Positions 38,258 through 45,581 of a stretch of 64,000 nt of DNA are shown here, piece by piece; positions within the stretch are counted from its first letter, which is position 1; every line of letters starts with the position of its first letter. Source of the stretch: Croceimicrobium sp963974215 (lineage in GTDB: Bacteria > Bacteroidota > Bacteroidia > Flavobacteriales > Schleiferiaceae); contig CAXBBL010000001.1 in assembly GCA_963974215.1 (NCBI GenBank), positions 538,250-602,249 on the forward strand, in the 5' to 3' direction. The notes below the pieces were generated by a model. It was not told the DNA's origin, did not search any database, and worked only from the letters and a program-made list of their open reading frames with translations. A program made the translations under genes and the position numbers.

Positions 38258-39241
38258 TTAGGTTGATAAAATTTTGAGAATGCGATTGAGCTCCATATCT
38301 ATTTTGCTCTTACTTTCAATCGCTTTAGCAAAAGGAGTAAAAAGTAGTTTATGATTAACCATGCCGATCATTTCACCGCGACGTCCCTCACGCAAAGCTT
38401 CAATAGCCGCAACGCCTAATTGACTCGCCAGCACACGATCAAGGCAGCTAGGAGCGCCACCACGTTGTAAATGACCTAGAATAGTGATTTTAGATTCCCA
38501 CTGCGGGTAACGTTCGCGCACTTTTTGGGCAACCGTCCAGGTGTCACCAAGTTTGTTACCTTCGGATACAATGATGATACGGTTCATTTTATTATTGTTG
38601 GCGCCCTTTTCCAACTCGTGGTAGAGGTCTTCCATGGGCTGATCTTCTTCGGGTAAAACCACATCTAAGGCCCCAGAAGCCAAGCCAGTTCTCAGGGCGA
38701 TAAAACCAGAGTCACGTCCCATTACCTCTACAAAAAAGAGGCGGTTATGCGATTCTGCTGTATCGCGAATTTTGTCTACACAATCAATTACCACATTGCA
38801 GGCCGTATCATAACCAATGGTGAAATCAGTGCCCGCTAAATCGTTATCAATGGTCCCGGGTAGGCCCATTACAGGGATGTCGAACTCTTCGCTGAAGTAC
38901 ATGCCACCGGTGAAGGTGCCATTACCACCAATTAAAACGAGGGCGTCTATACCTCGGTCTACTAAGTGTTGATAGGCTTTTTTACGACCTTCTTTGGTTT
39001 TAAATTCTTCTGATCGTGAAGACTTTAAGACGGTTCCACCGCGATTTAAAATATTTTTTACCGATCTTGCGTTCAATTCGAGAATACGGTTTTCAATGAG
39101 GCCTTGATATCCCTCATAAATTCCAAATACCCGTAAATTATAGTAATTTGCGGCTCTAACCACCGCACGAATCGCGGCATTCATTCCTGGAGCATCTCCT
39201 CCAGAGGTTAAAACCCCAATTGATTTTATCTCTTTTGACAT
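38258..39241 (-). CDS. pfkA: ATP-dependent 6-phosphofructokinase
   Basis: PfkA phosphorylates fructose 6-phosphate, the committed step of glycolysis. The 327-residue length and motifs are those of group A1 bacterial PFK: GVLTSGGDAPGMNAAIRA (ATP loop), GGNGTFTGG, PGTIDNDLAGTDFTIGYDTA (catalytic aspartate region) and VEVMGRDSGFIAL. The glycine in GGNGT is normally associated with ATP use rather than pyrophosphate. It is the first gene of a five-gene operon ending in maltose phosphorylase, and its promoter abuts the shared operator at 39268-39284. Confidence 0.96.
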   Translation of the reverse strand: MSKEIKSIGVLTSGGDAPGMNAAIRAVVRAANYYNLRVFGIYEGYQGLIENRILELNARSVKNILNRGGTVLKSSRSEEFKTKEGRKKAYQHLVDRGIDALVLIGGNGTFTGGMYFSEEFDIPVMGLPGTIDNDLAGTDFTIGYDTACNVVIDCVDKIRDTAESHNRLFFVEVMGRDSGFIALRTGLASGALDVVLPEEDQPMEDLYHELEKGANNNKMNRIIIVSEGNKLGDTWTVAQKVRERYPQWESKITILGHLQRGGAPSCLDRVLASQLGVAAIEALREGRRGEMIGMVNHKLLFTPFAKAIESKSKIDMELNRILKILST

Positions 39242-39260
39242 TGTTGCTGTAGTGATTGAG

Positions 39261-39268
39261 CAAACTTA
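39261..39268 (-). promoter_or_regulatory. -7 box of the pfkA operon
   Basis: On the minus strand this reads TAAGTTTG, a perfect TAnnTTTG, 19 bp before the pfkA ATG. Its upstream edge touches the operator, so a bound regulator should affect RNA polymerase directly. Confidence 0.6.
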
Positions 39269-39284
39269 GTGTAAATTTTACACT
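39268..39284. promoter_or_regulatory. Starch/maltose regulon operator (copy 3, perfect)
   Basis: AGTGTAAATTTTACACT is a perfect 17-bp palindrome with one central base. It lies between the divergent pfkA operon and the Nudix-HTH regulator gene, the expected place for an autoregulatory site. Confidence 0.8.
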
Positions 39285-39299
39285 TGCGAAAAAAAATAG

Positions 39300-39307
39300 T
39301 ACTTTTG
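39300..39307 (+). promoter_or_regulatory. -7 box of the regulator/GH13 operon
   Basis: TACTTTTG lies 15 bp after the operator edge, exactly as in the susC promoter (46610 to 46626). The start codon GTG is 41 bp further on. Confidence 0.6.
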
Positions 39308-39348
39308 GCCGAGAATTTTGAAACAATTTACCCAACTATAGCAATAAA

Positions 39349-40044
39349 GTGACGACGAAAAATGTAAATCCCAATGTTTCGGTCGATTGTGTTGTTTTCG
39401 GCTTTGACAACGAAAGGTTAAAAGTATTGCTCATCGAGCAAAAGCTATCTAATAAAGAAAAGGTTCAATTTGCTCTTCCTGGTGATTTGATTATTGATGA
39501 TGAGGGTCTGGATGAAGCGGCGAATCGCGTGTTATTTGAGATAAGTGGACTTTCTGGAATCTTCTTACAACAGTTTAGAGCTTTTGGTGATCCGGATAGA
39601 GTAAGTGATATTAAGGATTTGGATTGGCTGAAAAGTTACCGTTCCAACCCTCAAGCCCGGGTAATTACTGTGGCCTATATGGCTTTAGTGAAAATGGAGG
39701 ATTTTAGTCCAGAGGCAAGTTCTTTTGCGGAAAGAGTATTCTGGCAGGATATCGAAGAAACGCCTAAACTGGCTTTCGACCACAATAAAATTCTCTATGA
39801 GGCCTTAGACCGCCTGCGCGATGACTTTGTAAATTATAAAACGGGTTTCGAATTATTGCCCGAAAAATTCACCTTAGGTCATATCCAAAGGCTATACGAA
39901 ACGATTTTAGGGAAAGACTTAGATAAGCGGAACTTCCGTAAAAAAATTCTCAAAGAGAAACTGGTTTCGCCCACCAATCAGAAACAAACTGGGGTTTTAC
40001 ACAAGCCAGCAGTTCTTTATAAGTTAAACCATGAAAAAGTTTAA
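39349..40044 (+). CDS. Nudix-HTH transcriptional regulator (NrtR-like), candidate starch/maltose regulator
   Basis: A 231-residue protein with an N-terminal Nudix fold (residues ~8-135: VSVDCVVFGFDNERLKVLLI) and a C-terminal winged-helix-like region (~150-231: LPEKFTLGHIQRLYETIL, KRNFRKKIL). This is the NrtR architecture, in which the Nudix domain senses a nucleotide or sugar ligand. The Nudix box region GLDEAANRVLFEISGL keeps the arginine but lacks two of the expected REUxEE glutamates, so hydrolase activity is doubtful. The start is GTG. The gene is divergent from pfkA across a perfect operator and overlaps the next GH13 gene by 14 bp. The regulatory role is inferred from family and context. 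Confidence 0.85.
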   Translation: MTTKNVNPNVSVDCVVFGFDNERLKVLLIEQKLSNKEKVQFALPGDLIIDDEGLDEAANRVLFEISGLSGIFLQQFRAFGDPDRVSDIKDLDWLKSYRSNPQARVITVAYMALVKMEDFSPEASSFAERVFWQDIEETPKLAFDHNKILYEALDRLRDDFVNYKTGFELLPEKFTLGHIQRLYETILGKDLDKRNFRKKILKEKLVSPTNQKQTGVLHKPAVLYKLNHEKV

Positions 40045-41944
40045 TAGCAGTTTATTTAAGACCCTTTTTATGGGTCTTTTTTTTGCTCAATTTTGGGCTT
40101 GTCAGGAAGATGAGCGGGATACGGACAACGCCTTGGCTCCCGCTTGGGCGAAAGAGGTTGTTTGGTATCAGATTTTTGTAGAACGCTTTTATAACGGCGA
40201 TACGAGCAATGATCCACGTCCCGCTGATATTGCTGGTGCTTACGCTAAGCCCTTGCCAGTAAATTGGAAAACTACCCCTTGGGGCCAAGATTGGTATGCC
40301 GATGATATTTATTTTCCCGCTTTAGATAGTAGTAAAGATTGGAATGGAAATCCCATCAATACCTTCGATGCAAAGTTGCAGTTTCGCCGCTACGGAGGCG
40401 ATTTAGCCGGGGTTTTACAAAAACTCGACTACCTGGATTCTTTAGGCGTAACGGCGCTCTATTTCAATCCTATTAATGATGCGCCTTCTTTGCATAAATA
40501 CGATGCACGCAATTGGCGACATATCGATATTAACTTCGGCCCTAGTCCGGCAGCGGACCAAGAAATTATGGCCCAAGAGAATCCTGCCGACCCGAGGACT
40601 TGGCGTTTTACGGGCGCCGATAGTTTGTTTCTAAAATTAATTGATGCGGTTCATCAGCGGGGAATGCGCCTTATTATCGATTATTCGTGGAATCATACTG
40701 GGAATGAGTTTTGGGCTTGGCAAGATTTACTTGAAAAGCAAGAGGCTTCTGCTTTTCGCGATTGGTACTGGGTGAAAAATTGGGATAATCCCACAACGGA
40801 TAGCAATGAATTTGATTACCGTGGTTGGTTTGGCGTGGCCACCTTGCCCGAGATTAAGGAAACCCAAGCGCTCGATCATGCGGCCGATATTCAGGCTTTC
40901 GAAGGAAATATTTACAGTCAAGCGGTGAAGGACCATATTTTCGCCATCACCAAACGCTGGCTCGACCCGAACGGCGATGGGGATCCCGAAGATGGGGTGG
41001 ACGGCTTTCGCCTAGATGTGGCGGCCGAAATACCTCTCGGCTTTTGGCGTGATTACCGAAAAGTGGTAAAAGAGTTAAATCCGCAAGCCTACCTAATTGG
41101 GGAAGTTTGGTGGAAGAAATTTCCCCACGATTTATTAAACCCCGCCCCGTATTTGGAAGGTGATATTTTCGATGCAGTAATGAATTATCGTTGGTATAGA
41201 GCAGCTCGTTCCTATTTTAACCCAGCTCCCGACTCTAGCAGTGCTAAGGAGTTGATTGATAGTCTAATATCATTTTCACGCAATTTGCGTTACGGCTCAA
41301 GTCTCGCATTAATGAATATCAGTTCTAGTCATGATGTGCCCCGATTGTCCACCTCTCTCTATAATAATAACCTCTATAAATTCGATGCGAAAGTTTCGCA
41401 AGATCCGCGCTATAAGATTAACAAACCCGATGCTTATACCCTGCGAAAGCAGAAGGCCTTATTGTTACATCAATACAGTTATGTGGGAGCGCCGCAAATT
41501 TATGGAGGCGATGAAATGGGCATGTGGGGCGCCGACGATCCCGATAACCGCAAACCCCTAATTTGGCCCGAGCTAGAGTTTCAAAATGAAAGTGAACATC
41601 CTTTAGGTTTAGATCGCCCCAGTGATGTGGTGGTTTTCGATTCCACCTTGTTTAACTATTATCGCGATTTAATTAGCATGCGACGTCGCTACCAAGCTTT
41701 ACAAAAAGGCAAACTGGAGTTTTTGCGCGATTTCGAAAAACAAGGCCTCTTGGTTTATAGAAGAACTTGGGAAGCCGAACACTTGCTTTGCATTTTTAAT
41801 AATACGGGGCAAACAAAAATCTGGTTATACCCATCTGCGAAAGCGGATTATAAAGTAGTTATGAGCAGCGCAGCTATGCCCGAAAGGCGAGAAGATGGCG
41901 GATTTGATATCGCTCCTTTAAGTGGCTTGATCTTGTCGTATTAA
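40031..41944 (+). CDS. GH13 alpha-amylase/cyclomaltodextrinase-type lipoprotein
   Basis: A 637-residue lipoprotein (FWACQEDE, lipidated C24) of the GH13 family. The early motif WYQIFVERFYNGDTSND and YGGDLAGVLQKLDYLDSLGV match pullulanase/cyclomaltodextrinase-like members. Catalytic regions: IIDYSWNHTGNEFW; DGFRLD with nucleophile D329; GEVWW with acid/base E358; SSSHDVPRL with D435. It overlaps the regulator gene by 14 bp, so enzyme and regulator are co-expressed and probably translationally coupled. Likely on the cell surface or periplasmic face, cutting maltodextrins. Specificity is not resolved. Confidence 0.9.
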   Translation: MKKFNSSLFKTLFMGLFFAQFWACQEDERDTDNALAPAWAKEVVWYQIFVERFYNGDTSNDPRPADIAGAYAKPLPVNWKTTPWGQDWYADDIYFPALDSSKDWNGNPINTFDAKLQFRRYGGDLAGVLQKLDYLDSLGVTALYFNPINDAPSLHKYDARNWRHIDINFGPSPAADQEIMAQENPADPRTWRFTGADSLFLKLIDAVHQRGMRLIIDYSWNHTGNEFWAWQDLLEKQEASAFRDWYWVKNWDNPTTDSNEFDYRGWFGVATLPEIKETQALDHAADIQAFEGNIYSQAVKDHIFAITKRWLDPNGDGDPEDGVDGFRLDVAAEIPLGFWRDYRKVVKELNPQAYLIGEVWWKKFPHDLLNPAPYLEGDIFDAVMNYRWYRAARSYFNPAPDSSSAKELIDSLISFSRNLRYGSSLALMNISSSHDVPRLSTSLYNNNLYKFDAKVSQDPRYKINKPDAYTLRKQKALLLHQYSYVGAPQIYGGDEMGMWGADDPDNRKPLIWPELEFQNESEHPLGLDRPSDVVVFDSTLFNYYRDLISMRRRYQALQKGKLEFLRDFEKQGLLVYRRTWEAEHLLCIFNNTGQTKIWLYPSAKADYKVVMSSAAMPERREDGGFDIAPLSGLILSY

Positions 41945-41959
41945 ACGGAGATTAAAATG

Positions 41960-42113
41960 TTTATTAAAAAGCCACTGCTAAGCCTCTTCTAAAAAGCATT
42001 TTTCTGAGCCTAAGCCCTTCGCTATAGCCCGCTATTGCTTCACCGCTTCGGCTTAAACCCACTATTTATAAGAGGTCTGAGGCCTAATTTCACATTGAAC
42101 TCAGGTTTAAAGT
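41960..42113 (-). repeat. MITE-like intergenic repeat (copy 2)
   Basis: The block CTCTTCTAAAAAGCATTTTT ... CGCTATAGCCCGCTATTGC ... GCTTCGGCTTAAACCCACTA ... AGAGGTCTGAGGCCTAATTT ... TGAACTCAGGTTTAAA aligns along its length with 44374-44570. The left terminal repeat is not recognisable here. Together with the following AT-rich DNA to 42356 it fills the gap after the GH13 gene; I see no gene there. Confidence 0.7.
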
Positions 42114-42356
42114 AGTTTATTACATTTAATTTCTTTGAAACTGGTTCAGAAGCTCGAAAAACCCTTCCGATATAAAAATTAGTGATTAACACCCTATGCC
42201 TTAGGCTATCCTTAATTTATTTGCCCTTATACTAATTCAATGGGTCTATTTATTAGATTTGGGAGGCTATAATTTTTTTCTTTCTGCTTTCTTGATGAAT
42301 TGAGCTTATCCTTATAGAAGAGTGGGGTAGTAGGAAGAAAATTGGGGGTAAAACAT

Positions 42357-42366
42357 GTTGTGCTTA
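42357..42366 (+). other. Cassette 1 left boundary (R'-like box)
   Basis: GTTGTGCTTA is the exact reverse complement of TAAGCACAAC at 42715-42724, which opens the palindrome at the other end of the cassette. In integron cassettes the bases after the G^TT crossover are complementary to the R'' box of the cassette's own attC in this way. Confidence 0.6.
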
Positions 42367-42375
42367 ATGTGAAAA

Positions 42376-42717
42376 ATGAAGAAGATTCCTTTCAAAGACA
42401 TAGACGATCACGATGAATTTTGGTGCGGCTCAACCTTCAGGAAAGAAGGAACAACTCTGAACAATCCCGACCCGAATGAAGATTTTTATGAATACGTACT
42501 TTTCCTCGACAAAGGAAATTCTGATTACATGATTTGCGCACATACAGACAAATGGGAAATTGGAACTGTTGTAAGCTACGTCACCATGACCAAAGAGACA
42601 AACCGAGCGACAGTAATAGCGAAGGAATTTAAAAGAAGTATGATTCTGCCTGAAGAGATAGATTCATGGTACTTTATTGACCAAGGAATTCGAGAAACAA
42701 GAATAAAGAAACACTAA
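42376..42717 (+). CDS. Cassette 1: hypothetical small protein
   Basis: A 113-residue, apparently cytosolic protein with no recognised family. It is rich in acidic and aromatic residues (KDIDDHDEFWCGSTF, EDFYEYVLFLDKGNSDYM, SWYFIDQGI), with no signal peptide and no membrane segment. The start is 10 bp inside the cassette boundary and its TAA stop is part of the R''-like box of the flanking palindrome, a compact layout typical of integron cassettes. Function unknown; small immunity-like or antitoxin-like roles are possible for such cassette genes but nothing here shows it. Confidence 0.65.
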   Translation: MKKIPFKDIDDHDEFWCGSTFRKEGTTLNNPDPNEDFYEYVLFLDKGNSDYMICAHTDKWEIGTVVSYVTMTKETNRATVIAKEFKRSMILPEEIDSWYFIDQGIRETRIKKH

Positions 42718-42847
42718 GCACAACAACAAATAAACGCAAGGCGGCTATTCACGTTTTCCAAGGACGCATTTTGCCGAAAATGAAAATCTCGTATCTTAAC
42801 TTCGCTTAACAAACACCGCCCAGCGTTTATTCAAACCGTTAGCCACA
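42715..42847 (+). repeat. attC-like palindrome 1
   Basis: The R''-like box TAAGCACAAC (42715-42724) is followed by the left arm AATAAACGCAAGGCGG (42729-42744). The right arm CCGCCCAGCGTTTATT (42816-42831) is complementary at 14 of 16 positions. The element ends in GTTAGCCACA (42838-42847). Its length of about 130 bp is within the range of long attC sites. Confidence 0.6.
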
Positions 42848-42986
42848 ATTCCTCCTAGACTCCAGAAATCCTTAGTCCCAAGGCTAACGTAAAAGCAGAA
42901 AACCGAGAGAAATGAGTAAAAAGTTGAAAAATTACAAATCGCTGATTAATAACATATTAAATTTACGTTAGTCAGAATTTGAAAAA
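42848..42986 (+). repeat. Shared cassette leader (copy in cassette 2)
   Basis: ATTCCTCCTAGACTCCAGAA, then CTTAGTCCCAAGGCTAACGT and AAAAGCAG, and at the end TTAGTCAGAATTTGAAAA, align with 45582-45711 in front of a different gene. The start lies the same distance from the G^TT boundary in both. It is probably a 5' leader or promoter region. Confidence 0.7.
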
Positions 42987-43601
42987 ATGAAAAATCCATT
43001 ATTGATAGCATTTGTCCTTTTGACATTAATTTCTTGTGACAACGAAAAATCGAATGAGCAGAAAGAGAAATCGGTAGTACCAAAAATTCAAATAGAGCAA
43101 AATACAACGGACAAGTCCAAACAAGAATTAGAAATCAGAGTCGATAAGGCATACATTGGAATGGCAATCTCTGAATTAAAATCCGTTTATGACAATGCTG
43201 AATTTATTGAAGAACCAGTTTATGAATATGGTATTGATGGAGAATCAAAAGGATTAGTAGTAAGGCAAAATGACGAAAGATTATTTTTCGTTTGGACTTT
43301 GCAGGGAGAAGAAAAGATACATGGAATGACAATACTTTCGGATTCAATTATCATTGACGAAAACGTGCATGTTGGAATGACTTTAAAGTCGTTCATGGCC
43401 AAATATCCTGAAGCAACAGTTCAAATTGACATGATTGATGAGCGATATGGGTATTTAAATGTTCCAGGCCTTTCTTATCGCCCTGAATTTCTTACAATGG
43501 ACTCTACACGAGTTGCCAATTATGACTATGAACAACCCGAGCCTGAATTTAAAAATGTTAAAAATCTAGAAGCTCGAATTGAAAGAATATCGGTGAATTA
43601 A
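42987..43601 (+). CDS. Cassette 2: hypothetical lipoprotein
   Basis: A 204-residue protein with a lipoprotein signal (LLTLISCDNEK, lipidated C17), a lysine/glutamate-rich linker (~residues 20-50) and a beta-rich C-terminal domain. Two segments look like an internal repeat: AYIGMAISELKSVYDNAEF (~residue 54) and VHVGMTLKSFMAKYPEATVQ (~130). This GM-x-L-K-x-(Y/P) pattern is seen in small periplasmic lipoprotein domains, but I cannot name a family. The cassette is bounded by attC-like elements. Location is probably the periplasm or outer membrane; function unknown. Confidence 0.72.
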   Translation: MKNPLLIAFVLLTLISCDNEKSNEQKEKSVVPKIQIEQNTTDKSKQELEIRVDKAYIGMAISELKSVYDNAEFIEEPVYEYGIDGESKGLVVRQNDERLFFVWTLQGEEKIHGMTILSDSIIIDENVHVGMTLKSFMAKYPEATVQIDMIDERYGYLNVPGLSYRPEFLTMDSTRVANYDYEQPEPEFKNVKNLEARIERISVN

Positions 43602-43613
43602 AAAATAAAAAAC

Positions 43614-43749
43614 TGTGGCTAACAAAGCATATAGCTTATGGCGGAAAACGCCTGTCAGAAAGAGATTTCGCTTCGTAGCTAACTTTAGTTTCGATGGACA
43701 GGAAAGTTCTTCGAAACCGCCACAAGCCATATGCAAACCAATAGCAAAC
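43614..43749 (+). repeat. attC-like palindrome 2
   Basis: The R''-like box TGTGGCTAAC (43614-43623) is the exact reverse complement of GTTAGCCACA at 42838-42847. The arms GCATATAGCTTATGGCGG (43627-43644) and CCGCCACAAGCCATATGC (43717-43734) pair at 16 of 18 positions, and a nested CCTGTC/GACAGG lies inside. The right end reads AATAGCAAAC where GTTAGCAAAC would be expected. Confidence 0.65.
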
Positions 43750-43755
43750 ATTAAC

Positions 43756-44334
43756 ATGCGTCTATCAAAAAATATAATATTTATTCTACTAATCAGCTGT
43801 TTGACAAGCAGTTTTAAGTTGCTTGGTCAGTGTGATACAGATGCAGAAATTTTAGGATTCCTGAGAGCAAAAAATGGTAATGAATGCTGGGGATGGGTAA
43901 TTAAAATTGGTAATGATACTGTAAGAAGTAAACAAGTGGACTTTTTTAATTGTTTTAATAACAATTTTCCAAAACAAGCAAAAGTAAGATTAGGAGAAAA
44001 AATCGAATCTCAAGTTACAGTAGATTATCCTTTTTATAATTTTCTTTGCGTGGATATTATAGACACTTGCTGCAATAATATAGTCTGGAATCAAACGACT
44101 TGTAATTCCACAGACAGTGAATACAACATAAAATTTAAAATGACTGCATTTCAATTTGGAATTCCTTTGAATTTCATTCAATTAGAGTGTAATGGTTCAA
44201 TCGAAGATGAAATTAAAATTAAAGAAACTAGAAGACTAAACAACTTACAAATCAATTGCTTAAATTCTTCTCTTGGAGAAAACTGGATGGAAAACTTCAA
44301 TAAGCTTAGTAAATTCACGCTGACTGAATACTAA
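43756..44334 (+). CDS. Cassette 3: hypothetical secreted protein
   Basis: A 192-residue protein with a signal peptide (IIFILLISCLTSSF, mature near GQCDTD). It is cysteine-rich (for example NECWGW, FLCVDIIDTCCNNIVW, TTCNS), which suggests disulfides in the periplasm or outside the cell. No family was recognised. An upstream in-frame ATG at 43615 would place 47 residues of the palindrome sequence ahead of the signal peptide, so the ATG at 43756 is chosen; it starts just inside the cassette boundary. Function unknown. Confidence 0.68.
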   Translation: MRLSKNIIFILLISCLTSSFKLLGQCDTDAEILGFLRAKNGNECWGWVIKIGNDTVRSKQVDFFNCFNNNFPKQAKVRLGEKIESQVTVDYPFYNFLCVDIIDTCCNNIVWNQTTCNSTDSEYNIKFKMTAFQFGIPLNFIQLECNGSIEDEIKIKETRRLNNLQINCLNSSLGENWMENFNKLSKFTLTEY

Positions 44335-44338
44335 TAAC

Positions 44339-44373
44339 GTTTGCTAACACAGGCTATAGGCAACGCAGGTAGT
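44339..44373 (+). repeat. attC-like palindrome 3, interrupted
   Basis: The R''-like box GTTTGCTAAC (44339-44348) has eight bases complementary to TAGCAAAC at 43742-43749, the start of cassette 3. A left arm ACAGGCTATAGGCAACGC follows, but no matching right arm was found because the MITE-like element begins at 44374. Confidence 0.5.
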
Positions 44374-44570
44374 ATTTAACGTGAATTCGACAATAAATTA
44401 GAGCCTCAGATTTTCATTTTTATTGGAAAATCCGTTTAGGCCCCTTCTAAAAAGCGGTTTTCCACGCCTCAGCAGCTCACAATAGCCCGCTATTGCTTCA
44501 CTGCTTCGGCTTGAAACCCACTATTTACAAGAGGTCTGAGGCCTAATTTTACGTCGAACTCACGTTAAAT
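44374..44570. mobile_element. MITE-like element with terminal inverted repeats (copy 3)
   Basis: The left end ATTTAACGTGAATTCGAC and the right end GTCGAACTCACGTTAAAT are reverse complements except for one base (18 bp). Inner blocks AATTAGAGCCTCAGA and TCTGAGGCCTAATT extend the inverted repeat to about 36 bp. The element is 197 bp long with no coding capacity. It splits the third attC-like palindrome. Possible TA dinucleotides flank it. Confidence 0.75.
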
Positions 44571-44706
44571 TACAGACTCAAACAAAATATGACTCTCGTC
44601 CGTACTAGGCTGACTGCGTTACACTACATCATCCTGCATTGACGCGTAGTTAAATCGTTGCGCAAATGTCTAAATGAGAAAGCATAGAGGACTTAGAAGA
44701 TACTAA

Positions 44707-44862
44707 AGCAAACTCCAAAACGAGAATGATTTGGATAAGGCAATGTGGGCTGACTTTAGTGACCCTGAAATGTGGTTTGATAACTGGCATCTTCATTTCG
44801 ATTGGTGGGGCTATGGCGACAACAGTTTCAAAATGTCTCTTATAACCCACTACTGGTCATAA
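44707..44862 (+). pseudogene. Remnant of a coding gene C-terminus
   Basis: An open frame of about 51 codons without a start ends at 44862, eight bases before the methyltransferase. Its translation is strongly protein-like (ENDLDKAMWADFSDPEMWF then DNWHLHFDWWGYGDNSF) and rich in Trp, Asp and Phe. It looks like the tail of a gene whose 5' part was lost, perhaps when the MITE or a cassette event removed it. The parent family is not recognised. Confidence 0.45.
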
Positions 44863-44870
44863 AAGAAATA

Positions 44871-45512
44871 ATGATGGACAAATATCAAGAAACATTTCAG
44901 ACATGGAATAAAGTTGCAGAACTCTATCAAGAAAAATTCATGAACCTAAATATTTATAATGATTCTTATAATTTTTTCTGTAATGCATTAAACTCTGAAG
45001 CCAGAGTGTTGGATGTAGGTTGTGGCCCTGGAAATATCAGCAAATATCTGTTGTCAAAAAATCCCAAATTCAAGATTCACGGTATCGATATAGCTGCGAA
45101 TATGGTTTCTCTCGCAAGAAGCAATAACCCAACAGCTAGATTCGATGTGATGGACATCAGATCGATGGATCAGCTAAAGTCAACCTACGATGGAATTATC
45201 TGTGGTTTTTGTATTCCTTATCTCTCAGAAACGGATGTAGCCAAGCTTTTTTTAGATGCTAAAAACTTGCTAAATAAAGATGGTATTTTATATATCAGCT
45301 TTGTGGAAGGCCAAGCCAGTCATTCAGGGTATATAGGGGGTAACAGAGGCCAAAGGAGTTATTTTTATTATCATACGCTAAAAAATCTTCTTTCCCAATG
45401 CACTAAAAATGATTTCAAGGAAATTAGTATTCTTGAAGTGCCTTTTGAATATGATGAATTAAAGAAGGAGAGACACACAATTTTAATTCTAAAAAAGATA
45501 GAGAATCACTAA
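44871..45512 (+). CDS. Cassette 4: class I SAM-dependent methyltransferase
   Basis: A 213-residue Rossmann-fold methyltransferase. Motif I is VLDVGCGPGNISKYLL, the acidic end of beta-2 is HGIDIAANMV, and motif IV is YDGIICGFCIPYLSETDVAK. It belongs to the broad Methyltransf_11/25 group of small-molecule methyltransferases; the substrate is unknown. The ATG at 44871 (with another at 44874) fits the conserved start YQETFQTWNKVAELYQEKF; a longer frame from 44802 runs over the gene remnant and is rejected. It is the only cassette gene with a clear enzymatic fold. Confidence 0.85.
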   Translation: MMDKYQETFQTWNKVAELYQEKFMNLNIYNDSYNFFCNALNSEARVLDVGCGPGNISKYLLSKNPKFKIHGIDIAANMVSLARSNNPTARFDVMDIRSMDQLKSTYDGIICGFCIPYLSETDVAKLFLDAKNLLNKDGILYISFVEGQASHSGYIGGNRGQRSYFYYHTLKNLLSQCTKNDFKEISILEVPFEYDELKKERHTILILKKIENH

Positions 45513-45581
45513 AGTACGAAAGCACAAGGGCTATAGTGCATGTCCTTCGGGGTACGCTCCATAGCCAAAACGTTGTTGGCA
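45511..45581 (+). repeat. attC-like palindrome 4
   Basis: The imperfect palindrome GGCTATAGTGCATGTCC / GGGTACGCTCCATAGCC has arms matching at 12 of 17 positions around TTCG. It ends in CGTTGTTGGCA at 45571-45581. The R''-like side is degenerate (AGTACGAAA at 45513-45521, partly complementary to GTCCGTACT at 44598-44606). It is shorter than the other palindromes. Confidence 0.45.

Noticed and set aside
42121..42356. Possible attI or integrase-proximal site before cassette 1
   Set aside because: No integrase frame and no clear paired arms were found; the sequence is AT-rich without structure I could support.
43615..43755. N-terminal extension of cassette gene 3
   Set aside because: The extra 47 codons are the attC-like palindrome itself; the signal peptide starts at the ATG at 43756.
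44802..44870. N-terminal extension of the methyltransferase
   Set aside because: It overlaps the gene remnant in another frame, and the conserved methyltransferase start is the ATG pair at 44871/44874.
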